64,000 bases of DNA from Serendipita indica DSM 11827 (taxonomy: Eukaryota; Basidiomycota; Agaricomycetes; Sebacinales; Serendipitaceae). The DNA is taken from positions 62,001 to 126,000 of the forward strand of contig CAJVGD010000025.1 in NCBI GenBank assembly GCA_910890315.1, read 5' to 3'. Positions 45,185 to 58,839 of this stretch are shown one piece after another. The translations under genes and the position numbers were made by a program. Within the stretch, counting starts at the first letter, position 1. Every line of letters begins with the position of its first letter. The notes below the pieces were generated by a model that saw only the letters and a list, made by a program, of their open reading frames with translations, was not told the DNA's origin and searched no databases.

Positions 45185-48100
45185 CTACGCCTGCTGCTGC
45201 CCAGCTGCTGCCAGTTCAGCCTTTTTCTGCTCTGCAAGCCTCATCACTTCGCCAAGCAGCACTTGCTGGTTCATGTTGAGCGACGTCGTCGCAGCCTGGT
45301 ATCCAGCTGGGTTGACGTTCTGGAACGCTTTTCAAGAGTCAGCGACGAGCCTCGAGCAGTCAAAAGCATACGCACTCGCAAGCGCAGATTGGAATGCCAA
45401 ATATGGATCAACCGAATCGAGTGGGCTGATATATCCAAGTTCCTCTTCAATCTCCTCATCGGAGAGCGACTCGTCGTCGACCACATCGGTTTGACCGGCT
45501 GCCAGCTTTTCCGCGTTCTGTTGCAGACGTTCCGTCTAGGTAGATCCATCAGTTCGGAGTATCATTTTCGATGTTGTATACGCACTTCGCGAGCCATCAC
45601 GTCCCGAATAGCCGTGTCCTCGTCATACACATCCTCTGTCAAGGTTTCTCAGTACACAGGAACTATCCAGGCAATTGCCTACCTTCATCATCATGGTCAA
45701 GCACCAATACATCGTCCTCGTCTTCCAATTCTTCGTCATCCTCTTCTGCAAACTCTTCCTGAAGCTTCTTGCGCACTATACAGAGTCAACAAAGACCAAA
45801 GTGTAAGGTAAATAGACTCACTGCTGACTGCATCGGGCAACCCCTTGAACACACCGAGCATAGCAGGGACAATACTGGCCCATCCATCCTTGACAGACAC
45901 AGGGATATTGTTTGGATCCAACTCGAGTAGCCCACACATGGCCATGATACTCAACTTCATATCATGGACACGCGGCAAACCTCCAGGCTCGCTCATCGAC
46001 TTGAACCACTTGTCAAACACGATTCGCGACGAATTGGGGCTAAACGATTCAATCACTTGGAACGCCAATGGTGCATTGTACAGCACAGCGTTGACCAAGA
46101 CGTTGAGATTTGCGAGTCGGAGCGAGCGCGTCTTGGGTGCTGGGTCGAGCTGCTTCAGTGCTACGGTGAGGATACGCGGGATTTTCTATGGAGGGTTAAG
46201 ATAGAGGAATTGAAGAGGTGATACGAACGTACATCGTCGACATGTCCACGCAAGTTGAGCATAAACGCTTCGATCAACGAGCACGCATTGACGCGATCCG
46301 CTTCGCCGAGATGCTGCGATGCCATGGCCGTCTCGTACATATCCACGATCATCTCGCAGTAGTCAGGACGCGCGAAGAACGTCTCCTTGCCATAGCTCAT
46401 AAAGTTGTCCAACGAAGGCAGCATTTCTAAATAACGTCAGCAAAGAGTAAACATTGAGAATGTGACCAACCCTCGAGGAAGTCAATGACGTTGCCTTTGA
46501 AGAGCTTGTACATTTGTTCAAAGATGGGCCACATGTCGGGCGAGATGGTCTTAAGATTAAACGTCAGGCTGTCCACGAGATCCAATGCATGATCCAAGAC
46601 ATCTAGAAAATTTTAGAAACTGATAAATCAAGGCACCGAATATCCCACCGATGATCGAATGCTGGAGGGTGATCAAGATGGGTGGGATCAAGATTTGCTG
46701 AATCTGCATCGTAATCTCTGTAGATCCATCCATAGCAGTGACAATCTAAACACAAAGTTGAGCTCAATACTCTCCCATCCGAAACAAAGGCGCACCGTGC
46801 CAATCGTCTTGAGGAGTGCAGCAAGTGTAAACATTTTGTTCTCGCTCGCCTCGAGCGCCGAATCCGACGGCTCTTCAGCACCCTCCAGCTGAATCACCTC
46901 TTGCACGTAGCGCATATACGTCGTCGCCAGGCGCGAGGTCAACTGAGCGGAGACGGGCAAGAGCTCGTCGGCGTAGAGCTGAACAAACGTGTCCATCGTA
47001 CTGTTGAGGGTATCCAGTTCGGTTGCTTCGGCGAGCTCGAGGTAGGCTACGAGCGAGGAATAAGACTTGGAGCTTGAGAAGAGAATGAAGACGCACTCTG
47101 AATGACTTTGCCGATAATCTGCTTGACCGCATCTTTGACTATTCCACTATCAGATACAAACACAATCGGCTCTGAGGTGTACGAACCATAGGTATGGCGA
47201 AGCATCTCAGCGAGGGCCAAACTCGCGTGAACGCGAACGGGCGTTTCGGGATCATCCATCGCCTTTACAATAGCATTGTACGCAACGGCGAGACCCTAGA
47301 TCATCTCAGCACGATGCCTCGTAACCCCACCGTCCAAACGCACCTCGGGATTATTCCAAGTCACGAAACGCTGCTCGAGCGCACCGACTACCTCTGCCGC
47401 CTATCAAACTCTAAGTCAATGCTGAAGAGGTTGGTAAGCTGAACATACCACTGCACGAAGGTAACCAACGTCTGATCCGAGGAGAGGGATCACGTTTCGA
47501 AGGAGGAACGTGTCAATGTCACCCTTGACATTTGGATGGACCATGATGACACTCGAGAGGCAGACCACCATGTTCAATGCACCGAATCGTTGTTCCGGAG
47601 GCGTCGATCTGGCCCCTGTGAGTCAAGGATGCTTGGTGAAATATACAACGACTTACTCCGCTGCCAACAGGTTTTGGACAAACGTCAGCGTCGGGATGAA
47701 TGTAGCTGACGTTCGGGTCTTTGCCAGTGTCAGGAGGAAAGAAGTGGCAGTGGAGACTCCGCTATGATAATCGTCATATTCCTCTGTGGGCAATTAGACA
47801 GCATTGGTGTAGGGTAATAGACCTTACCAAAAGTACGGCGGAGATACTCATTTGAATCATCTCTCCACAGCTCTTGCTTTTCAGTGGTGAAGCAGAGCTG
47901 AGGGAACGCAAAGGAAGAGACGAGCGTCTCAAAGTGAGGCTTGAGAAGGTGCCAGGTCGTCTTTGGCTTGACACTGACGTGCTTATCAGCGTATGCCAAA
48001 CGCCGCATGTAACGCGACGTACCACTCGCAGAAGAATTGGCCGATGAAATAGAGTGATCGCTTGCTGAGCCAGACCTCTCGAGCAACGTAGAGGCGGGCT

Positions 48101-49201
48101 TGTTCGAGGTAGACGGTAAGAATCTGAGGTGCAAACGAGGTCACAAAGTTGTCTGCAAATGTCTTGTACTTTTTGGCGAGACTTGCTGGCATTTGCGACG
48201 GGTTGCCATACCTTGATCGTGTTAGCATGAATAAATGCTATCTAACGTCTACCTCACCTCGAGAACAACAGGTTCAAGGAAGCATAGGCCCACTTCTTGG
48301 CCTTCCACCATTCGTGCTTTTCCATCTCCTCTTCGTCCATATCGGCGAGTGGAACACGGAGACTGACAACGTCGAGCATGAGGCGACCCCAAGGAACGAT
48401 ACTGTCGGGTGCCATTTGCGACGGGAGAAGCGAGGTGAGGGCCGCGTTTTTGTACGATTGGAAAACAAGATGGAGAAACTCGGCGGTCATGGGTCCAGAT
48501 GGATTCGCAGCGACTTGTTGGCCGATTCGGAGAAGAAGTGGGAATGTGGCTGCGGTAATGACCTCGAGGTTGTTCGAGCTCGAGCGGTAGCGGAAAGCCT
48601 TGATGGGTTCGACAGTGGCAATCAGACCTACGTAGACCTCTTGTGGATTCTGAGAAGACAAGAGCGCGGTCACATTTTCGAGATAGCCGGGCCACTCTTG
48701 TGGAAAGTCGCGCGAGATGATTGATCTGAGGACATTGGCAAGCTGGAGTCGAAGTGGACGGGACGTTGCAGAGACCAAGAGCTGGAGGAGACCCGACTTG
48801 AGCGCAGCGCGGTCTCCAACCGAGACGGGGGTATGATCAGAAGTTGTATTGTCTGCTCCAACGACGTAGGCGCGTTCTACCGGTTCTTGAGCCAAACAGC
48901 ACATGCCTGGCGGATACTCCTGTGATATAGTTGGAGATGTGAGCATTCGTGTCAAAGGACGGGCAAAGCCACCGGCGACGTACGGGTCGACGCCTTCTGC
49001 GCCAATGATCTGCATCACAGCCGGGAGCATTCCCTCTTCCTTGGAGAGCTGTATATTATAAAAAGTAAGAAACGCGCTTAGACGCGTCCGATGGGTGACT
49101 GCAAAACTTACGGCTCGAATCTGGAGCTCGGCCCGCTTGCGCATGTTGGGATCGGGACTGTACGTCGTCCCAAACAGTCCAGAAAGAGCCTGAGGGTCCA
49201 T
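45185..49201 (-). CDS. importin-7/8 type karyopherin (Nmd5/Sxm1-like)
   Basis: A large minus-strand gene with many introns, starting MDPQALSGLFGTTYSPDPNM at 49201 (importin-beta N-terminal type). Further exons carry RLQLANVLRSIISRDFPQEW, HEWWKAKKWAYASLNLLFSR, YGNPSQMPASLAKKYKTFAD and VWLSKRSLYFIGQF. The acidic C-terminal region near 45660-45760 is followed by DEEIEEELGYISPLDSVDPY. The last intron uses donor GTGCGT near 45386, and the final exon ends EQKKAELAAAGQQQA. HEAT repeats fill the body. Importin-7/8 proteins carry ribosomal and other cargo into the nucleus with Ran. The length (about 1040 residues) agrees. N- and C-terminal identity is firm; middle exon borders were not all traced. Confidence 0.87.
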
Positions 49202-49769
49202 TTTTTGCGATCGATCACGGGAGCGTAGACAGAGATGGCGGCCGACTTTTCGTGGTCGGGAGCAAAGTGTCAAGGTTTGGCCACAACTTGGAGTCTACAA
49301 CTTGTACACCATCTGATCTAACAATCGCTGTGGGGCCAGGTACTGAATGTTTTGGAACAGCAAGGTGACCCAAACTGAATCTCCCGTCCAACCCCGTCCT
49401 CCATCGGAATTGCTGGAAATACGCCGATAGATAGCCACTGTCGCCTCAGTATGAGCATCTGCCACAGAGCCTGCGCTTCTATAGCGCTCACGTTGCAGGT
49501 TCGACGCCAACGATTCGTCAAGAGAGCGTCTATCTCCCGCGAACCAGCAGCCGCGCAACCTGGAGTCTGGAAAAGCGATGAATATTATATCGTAGGACTG
49601 GTCGATTAACAAGTGTGCCGTTCAAGCTACGCAGCGATCACGTTGCCCCCGGAAATACTGGCATGACGCCCATCCCTATAAAACAAGCCTGCGGTACGTA
49701 TACTCATCCCACACGCCTTCCTTCCCTTTCCCTTTCCCCTTTCATTATTGCTGTTTTGACGGCATTTAC
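49202..49769. other. intergenic, promoter side of the tandem orphan pair
   Basis: About 400 bases upstream of the first orphan gene resemble the sequence upstream of the second (51740-52080), including 'cgacgccaacgattcgtc' and 'gcgtctatctcccgcga'. The duplicated unit therefore includes the promoter. A TATA box lies at 49676-49683. Confidence 0.5.
49676..49683 (+). promoter_or_regulatory. TATA box of orphan gene 1
   Basis: The sequence ctataaaa lies 94 bases before the ATG and is paired with ctataaa at 52003-52009 in the duplicate. Confidence 0.5.
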
Positions 49770-51514
49770 GTGCATTCCGTCCCTGTAGACCAGATGGACG
49801 CCACCGACACTCGTCCGTACCTTGCTCACCATCAAACCCAAGTGGAAATCAACAAGGCAGTCTTGAATCTCTTTCTTCTCGTCGACCGTCTCCTCCAATC
49901 CGATAAAGATGCGCAAGAGCTCCTGGTGTCGCTGCGCACTTTGAGCGATGGCCTGCAGCGTAGGGGCCTCATTTCACCTATGCCCGCAGAGCCGCATGAA
50001 TTTTACGAAAACGCTACGGCTCCTGAGAGGGCTTTTCAATCCAACCCCCTACTAGAGTTGTGGATGTCTTTGTTTCCTCCTGCCGGTGCAACGTCTGCTA
50101 GCCCCATGCAAGCAGTACCAGGAAACGTCGTCAATCAAAGTTCACATCGAGCGCGTGCCCACTCCCCCATCGATTCACCTACCACAACTACCGCCCAATT
50201 CTCGCACACACCCCCATCGAGGGACCGTTCCCAGATCAGAACCAGAGGGATTCGGACATGGATGCGTCCTACATCTCTGTCATCCGCGAGAAACTCAAGG
50301 CCTGGCGTGCTCGATCTAACACACGGGCTCTTTGGACGTGGGTGTCTGGTAACCTACCCTCCCCATCTTTCACCCGTCCTCGTGTTAGTGAAGAGGATTT
50401 CGAAATCGTTGGACGCGAGCTGTATAGTGCAGAAGAACGTGGTACCACTCGAACTTCGCCCCTCCTCCCCTATGGCGCTAGTGCCGACATAGAACAGGCC
50501 GTCAAAGAGGATCTCCTTTCAGTGCGCTCTGCACGGGACAAGCCACTCCCGCCACCTCCGGGTGGCCATATTCGCTGTAAGATGCTGTTTCCGCTTTCCC
50601 GAATGTATACTGATGACCAATTAGCCAAGTCTCTTTCCAGCAGCAGCCCACGGAAGGCACCCTTGCAGATCCAGACGACCAGTCTCCGCCCCGCCTCGTC
50701 CCAGCATCGTGGGCACCGCAAGCCTGTCCGGGCATATGCCGACGTGCCAGACAAGCCATCAGCCATGTCCCATATGTCACCGGTTAGGATGGCGGTGTCT
50801 CCTATTACACCTTCGCCTCTACGCCGCCAGCTTCACCTTCATGATGCGTTGCCAACAATGAGCGGCTCGGAATCTTCGCACCAGGATCATACGAGGCAAA
50901 TGGCGCAGCTCATTGAGGGGCATCAACTCGATTCCTTAGCTGATAGAGCTGCAAAACCTATGCAACAAGACCAAGGTCCTCAATCTTCGACTCGGGGAGA
51001 CGACCCAAATGATCCCTCAGATCTCCGCGACGTCTCCGGTGTTGGACGTACACCTTCGCTCTCACGTCGCTCGCGGGTGGATACAGGGAACAACGGGAGC
51101 AGCGGTAGTCTTGTACATCGTAGGGACGTCTCGAGATCCCCGGTTGTGACCAGCGCCGCACCTTTGCTCCTCGCCGTCGAGGAATGCTCTCACTGGAGTG
51201 AAGATAAGGAAGATCATGTGTCTGAGTTTCTCGACCGTCAAGAAGTGCAAGAGAAACTCGGATGCGTTACGGTGCTCAGTGGCCAAACGCATGGCGAGGA
51301 TTTGGAGGGAGAGAAGATGGGCAAACGGAAGGAACGGATGGAAAAGCGCGCAGGTAGACTGTTCAATGAGGATTTTGAGTTGAAGCATGAGAATCACGAG
51401 GCGTCGCCGGCTTTGGGTGACATCCTCGCGGATATTGCTGCTCGACGCAAGCCAGTCATTCGGTCCCATGGATCCGGGTCACTTTCGAGTCAGAGACCGC
51501 GCACATGGCTGTAG
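49770..51514 (+). CDS. orphan protein 1 of a tandem pair, with a frame change near 50210
   Basis: The frame starts MHSVPVDQMDATDTRPYLAH (a shared VPVDQMDAT start with copy 2), with a helical block EINKAVLNLFLLVDRLLQSD. It runs to about 50210, where homology to copy 2 jumps to another frame at a CCCCC run (H-T-P-P against P-I-E). The rest runs to 51514 in that second frame (DFEIVGRELYSAEE, KPLPPPPGGHIRCK, SPITPSPLRRQLHL) and ends with the shared block GDILADIAARRKPVIRSHGS. A one-base loss in the C run explains the shift. No intron signal does so well. The protein is Ser/Pro-rich and unrecognised. Confidence 0.55.
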
Positions 51515-51521
51515 TGGTTGG

Positions 51522-51637
51522 TGCACATTTCTTCACCCAGGATTGTATCCATCTACCGTATTCTTTACGTCCTGCTTGATGCACATTTCTTCGTTCAGGA
51601 TTGTATCCATTTACTGTAATCTTTACTTCCAACTTGA
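51522..51637 (+). repeat. two 58-bp direct repeats after orphan gene 1
   Basis: Both units begin 'tgcacatttcttc', continue 'aggattgtatccat' and then end near 'cttga'; they start at 51522 and 51580. The matching place after orphan gene 2 (about 53990-54050) has a single unit. Confidence 0.75.
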
Positions 51638-52002
51638 TGCAATTAATGTTCTTTTTACTTCTTCTAGCGATTTGGTCTCTAACACTTAGACGTAGGGACT
51701 ACATTCGACACGAAAGGTTACGCTTTGTGTGGCACCTCACCTGTCTGCCACCAGAGCCGCTGGAAAACCGGGATGGATAGTCACCCCTGCCTCGATCTGG
51801 GCATCTGACACAGACCCTGGGCGTCTGTTAGCCCAGGGTGGATATTCGACGCCGACGATTCGTCCAGAGGGCGTCTATCTCCCGCGAGACAGCGGCGCGG
51901 TCACTCCGGTTGAGAAAACGAGTAGCCTCGAGGCAGAAGAAGCGATGCAGAGATTGACATGGACAATTGGCACTCAAATGGGTGTGACGCCCATCCATAC
52001 CT

Positions 52003-52009
52003 CTATAAA
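52003..52009 (+). promoter_or_regulatory. TATA box of orphan gene 2
   Basis: The sequence ctataaa lies 87 bases before the ATG, in the same place as in orphan gene 1. Confidence 0.5.
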
Positions 52010-52089
52010 GCTGCCGTGCGTATACTCAGCCCACATACCCTTTCCCTCTTCTCTTTCTTCTTTACCCACTCTTTTTTCACGAAATTTTC

Positions 52090-53981
52090 ATGGATTTTGT
52101 CCCTGTAGACCAGATGGACGCCACGGCTCGTCCGTACTTTATTCACCATCGAAACCAAGTCGAGATCAACAAGGCACTCATGGATCTCTTCCGTCTTATC
52201 GACTATTTCCTTCAATCTGACGAAAGCGCACGGGATCCACTCATGTCGCTGCGCGTCGTAAGCGACTACATGCAGCGCAAGGGGTTGATTGCACCCATGC
52301 CCGCCGAAGTATACGACTTGAACGAAAACGATACGAATGTTCAACCCAATCCGCTATCAGAGTTGACGAGGCTGATGATGACTTCGATTCCCCAATCCCA
52401 TCCGACACCCCCCAGCCACGGAATAACGCCCTCAGGCAACGCCAACAGTACACCTCCACGTCGAGAACTTGCCCACTCGTTCTCAGAATCACCTGGAACC
52501 ACCGCCGTCCCTTTGTGGCACGACTCACCCATCAGGCAGGCATTCCCTGACAATAGCAAGCTGCATCCAAACACGGATGCGACCTGCATCTCTGGCACCC
52601 GCGAGAAAATCAAGGCGTGGCTTGCGCGACCCACCACTCAGGCTCTTCGGAGGTGGGCCTCTCGCAAGGCACCCTCCTCCATGCCCTTTTCCCGTCCTCG
52701 TATTCACGAAGGGGATTTCGATATCATTGGACGCGAGGTGTACGATGCAGAGGAGATTGCTGTCACCAGACCTTCTTCGTCCCTTCTTTACGGCATTCGC
52801 ATCGATACGGAACGAGTCGTCAAGGAGGATCCACTTCCTATACGTGATGCACACAGCAAGTCACTCCCGCCAATTCCAGGTGATCATCGTCGCTGTAAGA
52901 TACCCTCGCCGCTTTCCTGGATGTATACTGACGATCAATAGCTAAATCTCTTTCTTACAGTAGCCCACGGAACACGGCATCCTCAGCGCTTGGCCGCAGT
53001 GCCACGAGTGTTTCCCGTGGTGGGACACAACGTATGTCGCCTACATCACCCTTAATTCCAGTCATTACCATCCAGCCACCAACGCCACCAACGTCAATGT
53101 ACCAGACGTACGACCCTTCGAGTCCAGCATACAGTATGACCACGCTAGAAGCTCCTTTGCAGAGCCCAACGACCAGTCTCCGCTCCATCTCTTCTTCCAC
53201 CTCGTCGCAGCATCGCGTGCGCCGCAAGCCCGTCCAGGCATACGCCGACAAGCCATCGACCACGACACCCATCTCACCGATCAGGACGACAACGTCCCCC
53301 ATCACGCCCTCTCCACTACGCCACGAGCTTCAACTTTGCGCTGTCTCACCTCCACCGCCCATCAAAGACAAAATCTTGGACTCTCCACACGAGGATCACA
53401 TGAAGCAACTCACCGAGCTCGCAGAGGGACTCGGGCTCGAGCTCTCAGCCAATGGAGTCGCTACACCTCTAAAAGTTTCTAATAACGACTCGAACGATCT
53501 CTCACAACTCGTAGACGTCTCCCGCGCCGGACGCGCACAATCCCTCTCGCGCCGTCCACAGATGCACACCGGTAGCGGACATCGTAGGGACGCCTCGCGG
53601 TGTTCCTTTGTAAGCAGCGTCGCACCTTCACTCTCCACCGTGTCGGAAAACTCTCACTCAAGTGAAGATGAAGACGGCGTCTCCGAATTCCTCGACTGTT
53701 CCGAACCACAAAATGACAATGTCCGACGGGTCACATTACCCAGTGGCGAGACGCTCCTCTTACACGGCGAGGATTCGGAGGAATGGGAGATGGGCGAGGC
53801 GATGGAACGAGTGGAAAAGCACGCACGCCAGTTGTATACTCAGGAGATTGATTTTACGTGTGTGGATCATGAGGCGTCGTCGGTTTCTGGTGGCATCCTT
53901 GCGGACATTGCTGCTCGCCGTAAGCCCTCGATTCGGTCGCATGGATCCGGGTCACTTTCGAGTCGGAGGTCGCGCAAATGA
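52090..53981 (+). CDS. orphan protein 2 of a tandem pair, with a frame change near 52940
   Basis: Starts MDFVPVDQMDATARPYFIHH and is open in one frame to a TAG at about 52940 (WMYTDDQ), whereas gene 1 reads on through TDDQLAKSLSSSSPRK. Gene 2 lacks one T there (caatagc against caattagc). The homologous frame resumes as SSPRNTASSALGRSATSVSR and runs to 53981, ending with the same GGILADIAARRKPSIRSHGS block. Apparent splice sites (gtaaga, ttacag) do not keep the frame. The protein is Ser/Pro-rich with no known domain. The conserved ends of both copies suggest the gene family was under selection until recently. Confidence 0.55.
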
Positions 53982-54113
53982 TGAATTGTACATTTCTTCA
54001 CTCAGGATTGTATCCTTTTGGCTGTATCCTTTATTTCACGCTTGATGCAATCTGATGTTGTTTTACTCGTTGTAGCTCTATGTACATGTTGGAATTACAA
54101 TCGACATAGAAGA

Positions 54114-55612
<1,499 letters not shown>

Positions 55613-56389
55613 TTCTGGCGAGAGTTGAGGTCGTTGGAGTCGAGGAGTTACGATAGAGTGTGGTCATCGATTTCGCCATCGGTTGTGCTTGTTTATATAC
55701 GCCCGCTATCGGAGTATCTGAAGAGGCGCTTCAACAGCATTTGTCATCGCAGTGTCGGACGTTTGTATTGCGAGTTTTCGGAAAATGTTGGTCAGCAGCT
55801 GTTCAGAGGTCGAAAGCAAGCGACGGCTCCACGGCAGCCCATATCCGTTCCGATCCGTAAGTACACAAGATCGGCATCGGAATCAATAGAAATCATTCAC
55901 AGGACCGAGATGAGCTTGCTGAATCATCATGATTGCTTACCATATCTCACAAGAATGCATGCTCGGAACAGTTTGTGAGAACATTCGATTCTACTTCTTG
56001 CACACTTTTACAGCATTGCCACAAAACGCACGAAAGTTACATCCATCAGCCTTACCTTCCAAGGGTGCATCTACGCTCGCTTTTGCAAACAGTGATCTAA
56101 ACCTGTTACATATCTAAGAATAGCCACAAATACGGCTCTGTTTACAGATTGTTACAATCGATTATTGCTATTATGTACATCTGGGGATTTTCTGAGCGGC
56201 CCTGAGCTGCAAATAACAGTATATGTAAGAGTCAGATTGATTCGACCACATCCCCTACGAGCTCTGTGCCAGGCAGAAGTCTGGGTTGTTCAGAGAAAGG
56301 GGAGGGAAAGTGACGTGGGCGGCGGTGACCAGAGGCGGTCCCTCTAGGCCGATATGAAGAGTTATTATGAAGCGCAGGTATCTCTCTGC
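55613..56389. other. intergenic
   Basis: About 780 bases lie between the start of the OYE gene and the 3' end of the DUF6533 gene. A plus-strand frame at 55529-55978 begins inside the OYE first exon and looks like a shadow. No gene is supported. Confidence 0.45.
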
Positions 56390-57839
56390 CTACCGAATTG
56401 TATACAAGTCGCTTAGTTCTTGCAGAGGATGTTCGACTCCGGTGGGCTCCCACGCAGAAAAGCCCAGGCTATGGGTAACAGCATCAATGGTGCTAGTCGG
56501 AGGACGAGTGATCGAATGACTCGTTGTACATTCTGCTTGGATGGTCTGGGAGTCGCCCCACACGGATATTGCGAGTTGTCGGAAAGAGAGAAGCCAACGG
56601 CTGGTGAGCGTACTCATCAAGGCGAACTCGAGGCTTGTCAAGATTGGTACGATCAATGATGAGACACCCCACATCTACGAGTCATATCAGCTCAAACGGC
56701 TCGGTTGACTGGTTCTTGAGACTTGCCAGAATGCAGAGGACCAATCTGGTCGAGAAGATGAACTAAAAAGGCGTCAATATCCCAATTACCCCCCGCCTAC
56801 GTAACGCACCGCAAAGTAGCTGAATCCATCTCTGTGTAGCGTTGCGATAACGATCCCCGGGGCGGTTCCCTTGAGACTAAACGATGCGCGATGAAACTGG
56901 ACCGCGTGGTAAAGAGTCACTGCAACAATAATTGTTTCTGCTACCAACTTTGTTCCCATGAGCAGACTGTAAGTTCAGCTAAAAACTGCCCCTACCGTAG
57001 ATCCGTACCAAAGGGAAAAGGTCTTTAGTGGAACGCCAGGGTCGAAACAGATATTGAACGGAGGCACCGAAATCATCTCCCCTGGGGAATAGGTAAGAGA
57101 TGGGCATGGCCCCAAAGAACGACGCACTAGAAACGGTAATGGCCGTTGCAAGGGTAGTGCCTAAGAGTACCAGATGTAAAGCGGCTATCGCTACTACGAG
57201 AAGCTTTCTTATTGCCTTGCTATTGACGTAGAGAGTGTATACACGGAGGGCGAATACGGCTGAGTGGGCGCGGAAGATTTAGCTCATCACGCTGTTGGGA
57301 AAGCTGCACTTACTCGTCACAACCATATTTCCAATCCCTTGAGTCAACAGAATAATAAAGTAGAGATGATGACAGCTGACAGGATCTCAGTTGGCATGAG
57401 GGGCAGTTTGGAGGACATACAGCTGGAGAATCGTCAGTTTATGAATACATAGAGAATAATATTACATTATCTGATGGTGGATTGGTCCGTATAGGGTTGT
57501 ATACTGTCAAATGTTTTCAGTCTCGTGGGTCGATGACTTCCAAAGGCTACCAACTCAAAACATTGGGCAAGACGACAAACAATGGACAATAACGGATCTT
57601 GGGATGTCGAATTAATATGCTATACCCTTTAAAAGCAACGGCCGCACCAGAGCGTAAAAGGTCTTGGCGATAGCACCCTTCCGTGACCACATGACCGAGA
57701 TTTCCACATCTAGATTCAGTAGTATATCCCAGAGCCAGATCACCAGGGCCGCAAGCATGATATAGAACGTCCCTTCCAAGGCGGATACAATAAGGGCATT
57801 GAACTGGGGAGAAATTGGCGATTGGGCTGAAGCAGACAT
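56390..57839 (-). CDS. DUF6533-type seven-helix membrane protein
   Basis: Starts MSASAQSPISPQFNALIVSA. The first exon has ALVIWLWDILLNLDVEISVM and WSRKGAIAKTFYAL, the typical DUF6533 opening (a helix, then W-D-x-L-L-x-L-x-x-E and W-x-x-K). It joins IRYCPLFVVLPNVLS by a ~50-nt intron. Later exons carry helices near 57400, 57180 (VFALRVYTLYVNSKAIRKLL, the family's R-V-Y-x-L-Y), 56930 and 56640 (SSLIVPILTSLEFALMSTL). A cytosolic tail ends EHPLQELSDLYTIR. This is a basidiomycete-expanded family of unknown role, with a GPCR-like layout. Confidence 0.75.
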
Positions 57840-58839
57840 GAAGGAGATGCATTGGGACTCGATCTTTTGAGTCTACCTATATAAATGCGTGGCCACAAGG
57901 TCCAGGTGCCTTGATTGGGGAGAGTCTAACCGAGATCTACGCTAGTACCTGTTCGTGATTCGAAAGCTTCTAGGGTCTCGGCGTTTGCCGTCGAGTATCT
58001 GTTGCCGGACCGTTGTCACCATGTCGTAGTCATGATTTTCGAATCGCTTAACAGCTAGATGCCCTCTCAGTTTAAGGACATCATTGCACTCCTAGACCTT
58101 CTCGACCAAAGCATTTCAAATGTCCAAACGTTCGGCAAGGGTTCAGTCACGTCATTTGAGGAAATAAAGGGGACATTTACGTCTTCATCTCTTCTGCGAA
58201 AAGATCGCGGTCAAATCTTTAATGTTCTCTATACAAATCCGATTCAAATGATGCAATAGTCGAAGGCGGCATCCACTTTTGGTGAGACGACTCTCAAGCC
58301 TTCCACCGAGATGTTCGCATTCCCTGCAAATCGCTCCTTTATCGAGCTCTTTTCATATGAAAAGTCTCTCCAATTCTAGAAATTGAACTGTATGAGACCA
58401 AGGGCTCGAGCTAGTCGAGAACCCCTGTGTCCACGTCTCGGCTCGCCAGTTGCCTTTAGAGCGTTAGGCGAGAACAATTAAACTTGGCCATGCTAAATAG
58501 TATTTGGGGGGTCTGCATAAACTATCTTGTCCAGGCCATTGGGCCGTCCGCTCTGCGAACTTTGATCCGCGGTAGTACTTGCCAGAGAAGATTTCCCCTC
58601 CGTTTGCGACGACTCGGGTACCCTGACCCTATTGCTTGAAGAGGTAAATGATTGCCCTGCAGTGCCTTGGTGTGGAAGAATACTCATTTACCATATAGAG
58701 CATTTGCAAAGGCGCGGATATGTACCGAATTGGCATCGGAAGCTGGTAATAAAACGACAAGCCTTTAATCTCCTGAGTCAGTTTAACTTGGTAGGTTCAG
58801 GTCGAACTTGGATTCCACAACCACCAAGCTACAATATGG
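57840..58839. other. intergenic; one short frame of doubtful value
   Basis: About 1 kb between the DUF6533 start and the 3' end of the Vps62-like gene. A 66-residue plus frame at 58059-58259 (MPSQFKDIIALLDLLDQSIS) is amphipathic and could be a remnant, but nothing supports it as a gene. Confidence 0.4.

Larger units (their letters stand above)
51515..52089. other. 3' region of orphan gene 1 and promoter of orphan gene 2
   Basis: Contains a 58-bp direct repeat (51522-51637), then sequence homologous to the promoter of orphan gene 1. A 160-residue frame at 51729-52220 crosses the start of gene 2. It is not clearly conserved in the first unit, so I do not call it a gene. Confidence 0.5.

Noticed and set aside
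51729-52220. 163-residue frame upstream of orphan gene 2
   Set aside because: It runs across the TATA box and the start of the next gene, and the matching region of unit 1 is not open in the same way.
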